Both the position numbers and the translations under genes were made by a program. The notes beneath the pieces were generated by a model that saw only the letters and a list, made by a program, of their open reading frames with translations, was not told the DNA's origin and did no database searches. From UBA12465 sp964408785 (lineage in GTDB: Bacteria > Patescibacteriota > Patescibacteriia > Patescibacteriales > UBA12465), in NCBI GenBank assembly GCA_964408785.1, contig CAYPAS010000051.1, positions 1-6,860 of the forward strand: a stretch of 6,860 nt of DNA, written 5' to 3'. Positions 1 to 4,564 of the stretch are shown here, in pieces. Position 1 is the stretch's first letter; every line of letters begins with the position of its first letter.

Positions 1-648
1 TAATAAACCTATGTAGCTAGATGATTCCTGGTCTTGTACTCGGCTTTCTATTTTTCCTATTAGATAATCGTTTAAGGTTTCTGGCAGTATTTCAGCGCCT
101 AATTTTGATAGTTTGTCGTGCAAAGTGCTTAATGTTTCTTTTTTGTCTAAAATTATTTTTTCTTGGCGGATTATCGGACCAGTATCTAAACCCTCGTCCA
201 TTTTCATGATAGTAACGCCGCTTTCTGAGTCGCCGTTCATTATCGGCGCGTTCAGGCAGGCGGCGCCGCGATATTTAGGCAAGAGGGAGGCGTGGACATT
301 GAAACAGCCGTATCTTGGCGCTTCTAAGATATCTTTGGGAATTATTTGGCCGTAGGCGATAACGACTATCAAATCTAAATCTAACTTTTTTATAGTCTCT
401 GCTTCCGTGCGTATTTTTTCTGCCTGGAAAACTGTTATATTGTTAGCGGCAGCTAATTTCTTTACTGGCGGTTCTTGCTTTATTTGTCCTCGGCCAGACT
501 CTTTATCTGTTTGCGTAAAAACCGCGACTACCTGGAAGCGCTGGTCATTAATTAGTGATTCTAGTCCGGGTGTGGCAAAATCAGGTGTTCCCATGAAAGC
601 CAGTCGCCAAGGCTGATTTTTTTCTATTTTTTCATTAGTGTTGGACAT
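1..648 (-). CDS. fmt: Methionyl-tRNA formyltransferase, 3' end missing at the window edge
   Basis: Transfers a formyl group from 10-formyltetrahydrofolate to Met-tRNA(fMet) for translation initiation in the cytoplasm. The reading frame is open for 216 codons from ATG at 648 to base 1 without a stop. It holds essentially the whole catalytic domain; the C-terminal tRNA-binding domain lies outside (the family is usually about 310 residues). Visible motifs: FMGTPDFA at residues 18-25, SGRG at 51-54, NVHASLLPKYRG at 117-128 and GLDTG at 153-157. By family knowledge N117, H119 and D155 are the catalytic residues, matching Asn106/His108/Asp144 of E. coli with an offset of 11. Most Fmt proteins start only a few residues before the FMGTPDF strand, so about 10 N-terminal residues are extra; the other in-frame ATG (residue 19, position 594) would cut into that strand and is unlikely. 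Residue 131 is Cys where family members usually have Pro after RGAA. No clear Shine-Dalgarno. Identification is secure. Confidence 0.96.
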   Translation of the reverse strand, partial: MSNTNEKIEKNQPWRLAFMGTPDFATPGLESLINDQRFQVVAVFTQTDKESGRGQIKQEPPVKKLAAANNITVFQAEKIRTEAETIKKLDLDLIVVIAYGQIIPKDILEAPRYGCFNVHASLLPKYRGAACLNAPIMNGDSESGVTIMKMDEGLDTGPIIRQEKIILDKKETLSTLHDKLSKLGAEILPETLNDYLIGKIESRVQDQESSSYIGLL

Positions 649-688
649 GTCTTTGCTGATAATGATAAAATCTAATCAAAGATAATTT
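649..688. other. Divergent intergenic gap between fmt and dedA
   Basis: These 40 bp separate two genes that start away from each other, so any dedicated promoters for fmt and dedA must lie here or inside the opposite gene. For dedA the best I can find is TTGGAC (641-646) and GATAAA (664-669) with a 17-bp spacer, a poor match that begins inside fmt. For fmt I find no convincing pair of boxes. The gap is AT-rich and has no Shine-Dalgarno core on either side. Confidence 0.3.
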
Positions 689-1300
689 ATGTTTACGGCA
701 ATTATTACTAGCGTTTCAGTTTTTTTTCAAGGCCTCGGTTACGCAGGAATCTTTTTTTTGATGGCTATTGAAAGCTCTTTTATTCCTTTTCCCTCGGAAA
801 TAGTTGTTCCGCCGGCTGCTTATTTAGCCAGTCAAGGGAAATTCGATGTCTTTTTGGTTTTTCTGGCTGGTTTATCGGGTAGTTTGCTTGGCGCTATTTT
901 TAATTATTTTTTGGCTCGCTTTTTAGGTCGCCCCTTGGTGTATCGTCTGGCGGGGCATCGTTATGCTCGCTGGCTCTTGATTGATCAGGCTAAGCTGGAA
1001 AAAGCGGAAAAATTTTTTTCTGATCATTCGGGATCGGCAACCTTAATTGGCCGCTTAGTGCCAGTGGTTAGGCAATTGATTTCTTTGCCAGCCGGGTTCT
1101 GCTTGATGCCGTTTTTTAAATTCATTGTTTTAACCACTATCGGTTCCGGCGTCTGGGTGGCCATCTTAACGGCTCTTGGTTATTTCGTTGGCGCTAATCA
1201 GGATCTGCTTCTCAGCTATTATAGAGAAATTAGTTTAGCTTTTTTGCTTATTGCTTCAGTTTATCTAATTTTTCTAAAGCGGCGGCCGTCGCGGCGCTGA
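689..1300 (+). CDS. DedA/SNARE-associated family inner-membrane protein
   Basis: A 203-residue polytopic membrane protein, normal length for the DedA family. Family members are implicated in flipping undecaprenyl phosphate (C55-P) or other lipids and in membrane energetics. Sequence signs: an N-terminal hydrophobic stretch (about 12-30), the family's acidic/proline motif around E28 and E37 (ESSFIPFPSE), a hydrophobic segment at about 54-76, the amphipathic stretch with KFF at 108-110, and the hallmark GRLVPVVRQLISLPAG at 121-136 with R122, P125, R128 and M140. Two more hydrophobic segments follow (about 142-165 and 176-196), then a basic tail (KRRPSRR) placing the C terminus in the cytoplasm. 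ATG at 689 is the first possible start because an in-frame stop sits two codons upstream. It is the only plus-strand gene here, its last 53 nt overlap def tail to tail, and it lies between def and fmt. The exact substrate cannot be told from sequence. Confidence 0.93.
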   Translation: MFTAIITSVSVFFQGLGYAGIFFLMAIESSFIPFPSEIVVPPAAYLASQGKFDVFLVFLAGLSGSLLGAIFNYFLARFLGRPLVYRLAGHRYARWLLIDQAKLEKAEKFFSDHSGSATLIGRLVPVVRQLISLPAGFCLMPFFKFIVLTTIGSGVWVAILTALGYFVGANQDLLLSYYREISLAFLLIASVYLIFLKRRPSRR

Positions 1301-1790
1301 TTTTCTGTCTATTTAAATGATCGATGAATAAGACCCCGTCGAGGTGGTCAATTTCATGCTGTATAGCCCTGGCTAATAATTTTTCACCGCTTAAGCTTTG
1401 GCGTTTTCCTTGTCTGTCTAAATAAACGCAAGTAACCTTTTTGCGCCGCTCTACTATGTCGTAAATTATTTCTCCGTTTGGAGAAATAAGCGAAAGACAA
1501 CCCTCTTCTTCTGATTCTCTCGCCCAAGATCTTTTATTTATCTTGGGATTGATTAAGACATAGGTTTTGCCGTTATCACTGATTGTTACTACTCTTTCTA
1601 ACCTTCCGACTTGCGGCGCGGCTAAGCCGGCGCCGTCTTTTTCAATCATTGTTATTTCTAGATTATCGAGGAACTCCTGGAATTCCTGAGAAAGTATTTT
1701 TTCTAAAGGAATTTCTTCTGATTTTTGCCGTAAGCGCGGATCAGGATATTTTAGGATTTCCAAAGTTTTTGCTGTCTTTTTCTTGTTCAT
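1248..1790 (-). CDS. def: Peptide deformylase
   Basis: Metalloenzyme that removes the N-formyl group from nascent proteins at the ribosome. The 180-residue product has all three family motifs: GAGLAAPQVG at 53-62, EGCLS at 96-100 and QHEIDHLDG at 144-152. C98, H145 and H149 should bind the metal and E146 is the catalytic base. Length and motif spacing are normal for a bacterial deformylase. The ATG at 1790 gives a Lys-rich nine-residue leader before LEILKYPDPRLR, where many homologues begin; TTG at residue 10 (1763) is a plausible alternative start. Neither has a clear Shine-Dalgarno. The first 50 nt overlap the 3' end of the upstream 104-codon gene, pointing to co-transcription and perhaps translational coupling. 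The 3' end overlaps dedA by 53 nt on the other strand, and no hairpin with a T tract follows the stop. It is the functional partner of fmt, about 600 nt further on the same strand. Confidence 0.96.
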   Translation of the reverse strand: MNKKKTAKTLEILKYPDPRLRQKSEEIPLEKILSQEFQEFLDNLEITMIEKDGAGLAAPQVGRLERVVTISDNGKTYVLINPKINKRSWARESEEEGCLSLISPNGEIIYDIVERRKKVTCVYLDRQGKRQSLSGEKLLARAIQHEIDHLDGVLFIDHLNRQKISAATAAALEKLDKLKQ

Positions 1791-2055
1791 TTTTTTTATT
1801 ATCGATTATCTTGAAAAAATATTTCCAAGCGGCGCCGTTTTGACATAGTTCTTTGGTGTCGTTGACTGCCAGGCGCACTATTCTTTCGTCATTTTCTTTG
1901 CAAATTTTGAAGACGGCACTGCGTTTAAAATTCGGGATATTCAAATCTTTGATGACTTGCAGGGCTAAATCTTGCCAAGGGTAGGCTGGTGCTTTTTTGG
2001 CTTCGGCCTGTTTCTTTTTTAAGATATCGGAAAACGAGGAAAAGCTATTGTCCAT
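1741..2055 (-). CDS. Small conserved-looking protein of unknown function
   Basis: I do not recognise a named family. The 104-residue product has no signal peptide or membrane segment and should be cytoplasmic. Residues 1-23 are polar with a Lys/Ala-rich patch (KKKQAEAKKAP). Residues 24-85 look like a compact mixed-helix domain with aromatic and Cys positions (YPWQDLALQVIKDL, FKICKEN, LCQNGAAWKYFFKII). The last 19 residues are a Lys/Asn/Glu-rich tail and are the part that overlaps def. The ATG at 2055 comes 5 nt after the stop of the LigB/MEMO-like gene, and the 3' end overlaps def by 50 nt, so it is the middle gene of a three-gene unit. That tight packing, and an uninterrupted frame with a protein-like composition, are the main reasons to call it real. 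I suspect it is lineage-restricted in CPR bacteria, from memory only. A role linked to def is possible but not shown. Confidence 0.8.
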   Translation of the reverse strand: MDNSFSSFSDILKKKQAEAKKAPAYPWQDLALQVIKDLNIPNFKRSAVFKICKENDERIVRLAVNDTKELCQNGAAWKYFFKIIDNKKNEQEKDSKNFGNPKIS

Positions 2056-2060
2056 AGTTT

Positions 2061-2885
2061 TTAAAGCGATTCGCTAGGATTAATGGGCTCTTTTATTAGT
2101 TCGGCGCTGAGATAGCCGACGCCGAAATCTGTTTGATAAGCTAGTATTTCCGTCTGCCAGTTTTGTCCGTCCATTATCCCTAAGAGCAGGGAAATCGGTT
2201 TGAAAGCGCATTCGCTGGCCTCTTGGGCAAGTCTTTCCTCGATTTTTAAGAATTCATTAGCCTTTTTCTCGCCTTCGCTTAAAAATTCTATTACTTTATT
2301 ATCAAAGCGGCTCCCTTTGGGGGAATAACCGCCAGGAGATTTTTTTTTGAGGCGATGCGATAGATCACCAGAAGCGATAACGGCTAAGCGTTTTTCCGTC
2401 TGTTTTAATAATTCTCCTAATTTTTTACCGAAATTGAATTGTTCTGCCGCGCTCAATCCTTGAGCAGGGTGGATGACCAGGGTTTTTATTTCCGGACAGG
2501 ATTTTTTTAATAAATACAGAGGAACTGAACTGCCAGAATCAAGCCAGTCTTCAGAAATTAGCTGTACGGGAAAATCTGGCCGGCAGTGTTCCTTTATGCT
2601 GTCTGCCAGCCAAGCGTCGCCAGGTAAAAAAGTCTTAGGCGGAATAAAACCAAAATCTTTAAAATCAATAATCATTTCCGGAGAAACGTTGATAATAAAA
2701 CTGTCCGCTTGAGCTTCGCCGTGTTGGCTGATTATTATTACGCTTTCCACTTCGCCGTCTTTCAATTTTCTCGATAAATCATCAAAAGCTTCCTGTGTTT
2801 TAGCAAGAAAGGCGGTATTTGAACGGCCAATTTCCGGTATTAAAAGTGGAGAATGGGGTAGAATGGCACTAGTTATTATTGACAT
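2061..2885 (-). CDS. LigB/MEMO-superfamily protein (class III extradiol dioxygenase subunit B-like)
   Basis: 274 residues, a normal length for the stand-alone LigB-like family often annotated 'AmmeMemoRadiSam system protein B' or extradiol dioxygenase. Signature elements: ILPHSPLLIPEIG at 8-20, IIISQHG at 50-56, a VPLYLL segment at 121-126, IASGDLSHRL at 170-179, SECAFKPISLLLG at 224-236 and FGVGYLSAEL at 254-263. By analogy with LigB enzymes, H11, H55 and E225 are candidate metal ligands and H177 the candidate catalytic His. The segment that usually reads DHGxxVPL, as I recall the family, reads DSGSSVPL here, so a His is replaced by S117; chemistry may differ or be lost. True MEMO proteins carry an AVAGxFYP motif that is absent here. 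Cellular substrate is unknown. It is the first gene of the minus-strand unit leading to def; ATG at 2885 is the first codon before the ILPHSP strand and lacks a clear Shine-Dalgarno. Confidence 0.82.
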   Translation of the reverse strand: MSIITSAILPHSPLLIPEIGRSNTAFLAKTQEAFDDLSRKLKDGEVESVIIISQHGEAQADSFIINVSPEMIIDFKDFGFIPPKTFLPGDAWLADSIKEHCRPDFPVQLISEDWLDSGSSVPLYLLKKSCPEIKTLVIHPAQGLSAAEQFNFGKKLGELLKQTEKRLAVIASGDLSHRLKKKSPGGYSPKGSRFDNKVIEFLSEGEKKANEFLKIEERLAQEASECAFKPISLLLGIMDGQNWQTEILAYQTDFGVGYLSAELIKEPINPSESL

Positions 2886-2906
2886 ATATACTTAAAAGCA
2901 TCATTT

Positions 2907-2938
2907 AGTATAATACTATCTCTTTAAAAATGGAAGTT
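2907..2938 (-). promoter_or_regulatory. Weak promoter candidate for the LigB-like/unknown/def unit
   Basis: On the minus strand TATTAT (2915 to 2910) and the overlapping TATACT (2912 to 2907) resemble a -10 box, which would put the transcription start near 2903 and leave a leader of roughly 15-20 nt before the ATG at 2885. No good -35 box is found at 16-18 bp spacing. The -10 lies inside a perfect 13-nt inverted repeat (2906-2918, TAGTAT-A-ATACTA). The call rests mostly on position: the gene just upstream has its own terminator, so a new promoter is needed here. Confidence 0.35.
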
Positions 2939-2960
2939 GACAGATATTGTTTTATATACC

Positions 2961-2991
2961 AAAAAGCTTCCTTTTTTCTAGGAAGCTTTTT
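2961..2991 (-). terminator. Intrinsic terminator of the secreted-protein gene
   Basis: An 11-bp perfect stem (AAAAAGCTTCC at 2961-2971 pairs with GGAAGCTTTTT at 2981-2991) around a 9-nt loop begins 8 nt after the TAA of the secreted-protein gene. On the minus strand the 3' arm ends in five T residues. On the plus strand the arm ends in six T's with a second T run at 2995-3000, so it would also stop transcripts running the other way. It isolates the secreted-protein gene from the LigB-like gene. Confidence 0.85.
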
Positions 2992-2998
2992 TAGTTTT

Positions 2999-4492
2999 TT
3001 ATTGTATCGGGTCGCCCATGTCGTAGTAATAAAGGAATTGGGAGCTGGCGGTAATGACATTTTTGTCGTTATATCCGTATTTATCGAAAACAGCTCTGTC
3101 GGTGAAGGGGCGTTTCTTGCCGCCAGATATCAAATAAACAGTTGGGAAACTAGAGGTTTTAACGAGGGCGCCGTCATCAAGTAATATCGGATCAGCGTCT
3201 TCAAAAGCCGCTAATTCTTTGGTAGTTTTTTTGCTAATCTTTTTACCGGCGAATTTGGTGTCGAGTAATATTTTATCGACCGGGGCCTTCTTGCCGTTTT
3301 CTACGTAGAAAATGTCGCCAGTCTTGCTGTCTTGCAATAAGGCACCGACAACGTAGGTCGAAGTCGCTTTAATAGTATCTCCAACGGAGTAGCTAGCTAA
3401 ATCTTCTGTGGTAACATCTTCAATTTCTGATTCTTGGAAGCCAATTTTTTTGAAAGCGCTTAAATTGGCGAACGGTCTTTTATTTTTATCAACAAGAAGA
3501 TATATAGTTTTGTCAGGAGTCCGGACTAGGGAGTAGTTAGCAAATTTGATATTTTCACCATCAGGGAATTTTTCGACATCAGCCGATTCCACATTAACTA
3601 TCTGTTCTGGGCGGAAGCGAGAGATGAAGGCTGGGTAATTAGTGAAAGCCCGTTTGCGGCCGTTTTCTATCAACCAGATAGTCGGGTTGTTGCCGACTTT
3701 TAATATTGAACCATCCGGGAAATAACGATCGACGCGCGGAAAGAATTTTTTCCAAAGCTTGAAAAAATTATAATTGCCGTTGAAGACGTGGGGGGTGTAA
3801 TTATAAAGGGCAGCTGTCGCCTGGTTTTGCGGCGTAACCACTGTAGTGGAAGCGACGCCGTAGGGATCGACAGTGTTTTTAACGACGTAAGATTGACCGG
3901 CCTTGAAATTATAGCGGTTAGGGAAGATCATATAGCGCCAGAATTGCCAAGCTGTCGCGTTTACTTGTTTGCCGAAGCCGTAATAATAAGAGCTGCAGCC
4001 GCCGTCGTCAGGACAGGCATATCCCATGGCTATATTTAAACGCTTAGGAATGCTACTATCATTAGCGTTTATAGTTATAAGAGACATTTCTTTTTCAAGG
4101 GTTGTCAGGAGTAGTTTAGGGTTGACGGTTTTTATTCGGCGGCATTTAGCTTCTTTTTCTGCTTGGGTCGGATTATCGCTTAATTCATCGACAGCATCAG
4201 AACAATCGTAGTTATTATTGACGGCATCGTAGATTATTTCCGCGGCGGTCTTGGTGTCCCCGAAAACATTGCTTGTTGAGTAAGAAGCTAGGTAGCTGTT
4301 GTTATTTTTTAAGAAATTTTTTATATCTTCCAAGCTCATGGAGCCGCTATTTAGCAGTTCTTCATCACTTATGATGTTATTTTGGTCGAAACTAGGATCG
4401 ATATCCATTTGAGCGTGGGATATTGCCGGCAATAGCAAAAAAAATAAAGCCAAACTTATCCAGACGCTATTTTGATAGTGTTTATTTTTCAT
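2999..4492 (-). CDS. Secreted surface protein: signal peptide, lysozyme-like conserved module and four C-terminal repeats
   Basis: No named function. Numbered from the upstream GTG at 4498 (residue 1), the parts are: a signal peptide (basic start, hydrophobic core about 12-26, likely signal peptidase I site after SHA at 29); a polar linker to about 120 with C98 and C118; a module at about 122-255 with NPKLLLTTLEKE (126-137), GYACPDDGGC (159-168), YYGFGKQVNATAWQFWRY (172-189), a FKAGQ stretch and NQATAALYNYTPHV (225-238); and four degenerate repeats from 260 to 499. From memory this module recurs in secreted proteins of Actinobacteria and CPR bacteria, and its LEKE helix recalls lysozyme-fold enzymes with a catalytic Glu, so peptidoglycan binding or cleavage is a guess. 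C161/C167 and C98/C118 could form disulfides outside the cell. There is no C-terminal anchor or sortase motif. I prefer ATG at 4492 (497 residues) over GTG at 4498 because the TATAAT box ends at 4499, placing the transcript start near that ATG. Monocistronic, with its own promoter and terminator. Confidence 0.85.
   Translation of the reverse strand: MKNKHYQNSVWISLALFFLLLPAISHAQMDIDPSFDQNNIISDEELLNSGSMSLEDIKNFLKNNNSYLASYSTSNVFGDTKTAAEIIYDAVNNNYDCSDAVDELSDNPTQAEKEAKCRRIKTVNPKLLLTTLEKEMSLITINANDSSIPKRLNIAMGYACPDDGGCSSYYYGFGKQVNATAWQFWRYMIFPNRYNFKAGQSYVVKNTVDPYGVASTTVVTPQNQATAALYNYTPHVFNGNYNFFKLWKKFFPRVDRYFPDGSILKVGNNPTIWLIENGRKRAFTNYPAFISRFRPEQIVNVESADVEKFPDGENIKFANYSLVRTPDKTIYLLVDKNKRPFANLSAFKKIGFQESEIEDVTTEDLASYSVGDTIKATSTYVVGALLQDSKTGDIFYVENGKKAPVDKILLDTKFAGKKISKKTTKELAAFEDADPILLDDGALVKTSSFPTVYLISGGKKRPFTDRAVFDKYGYNDKNVITASSQFLYYYDMGDPIQ
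3002..3721 (-). repeat. Four degenerate protein repeats of 51-70 residues in the secreted protein
   Basis: Four tandem units, numbered from GTG at 4498: residues 260-310 (3569-3721), 311-369 (3392-3568), 370-439 (3182-3391) and 440-499 (3002-3181). The shared pattern is a Gly-containing turn followed by a short strand (PDGSILK, PDGENIKF, SVGDTIKA, DDGALVK), then an aromatic/aliphatic strand and a Gly-Lys turn (IWLIENGRKRAF, IYLLVDKNKRPF, IFYVENGKKAPV, VYLISGGKKRPF), then an F-x(3-4)-G-F/Y-like helix and a closing strand. Unit 3 is the most diverged and lacks the RPF core. The pattern looks like an all-beta surface or cell-wall-binding repeat; divergence at residue level means these are old duplications and not a DNA-level tandem repeat. 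Confidence 0.75.
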
Positions 4493-4498
4493 GCTCAC

Positions 4499-4527
4499 AT
4501 TATAATATAATTCTTTCTTGATAGCAA
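4499..4527 (-). promoter_or_regulatory. Sigma-70-type promoter of the secreted-protein gene, giving a near-leaderless mRNA
   Basis: On the minus strand TTGCTA (4527 to 4522, four of six consensus matches) is followed after exactly 17 bp by a perfect TATAAT (4504 to 4499). The expected start point, about seven bases beyond the -10 box, falls at or next to 4492, which is the A of the ATG. The transcript should therefore have little or no leader and the upstream GTG at 4498 would probably not be transcribed. Confidence 0.75.
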
Positions 4528-4551
4528 AAACCGGACTGGTGTCTGGTTTTT
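4526..4551 (-). terminator. Intrinsic terminator of clpB
   Basis: An 11-bp hairpin (4526-4536 with 4541-4551, loop of 4 nt) begins 13 nt after the clpB stop. On the minus strand the 3' arm ends GTCCGGTTTTT, giving a five-T tail; one internal A-C mismatch weakens it. Read on the plus strand the same position is a G-U pair, but no plus-strand gene ends here. Its T tract runs straight into the -35 box of the next gene. Confidence 0.7.
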
Positions 4552-4564
4552 AGCTTTATGTCTT

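Noticed and set aside
2879..2914. Plus-strand promoter TTGACA (2879-2884) with TATAAT (2909-2914)
   Set aside because: Both boxes are perfect but the spacer is 24 bp, too long for sigma-70, and no plus-strand gene follows.
2937..2958. Plus-strand promoter from TTGACA (2937-2942) and the TATATA near 2953
   Set aside because: Spacing is only about 10 bp, and transcripts would hit the terminator hairpin at once.
2930..3184. Plus-strand open frame of 84 codons starting in the 2886-2998 gap
   Set aside because: It is mostly antisense to the secreted-protein gene, runs through the terminator hairpin, and its translation has no protein-like pattern.
4493..4498. GTG at 4498 as the start of the secreted protein
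   Set aside because: It lies one base after the TATAAT box and so is probably upstream of the transcription start; ATG at 4492 fits better.
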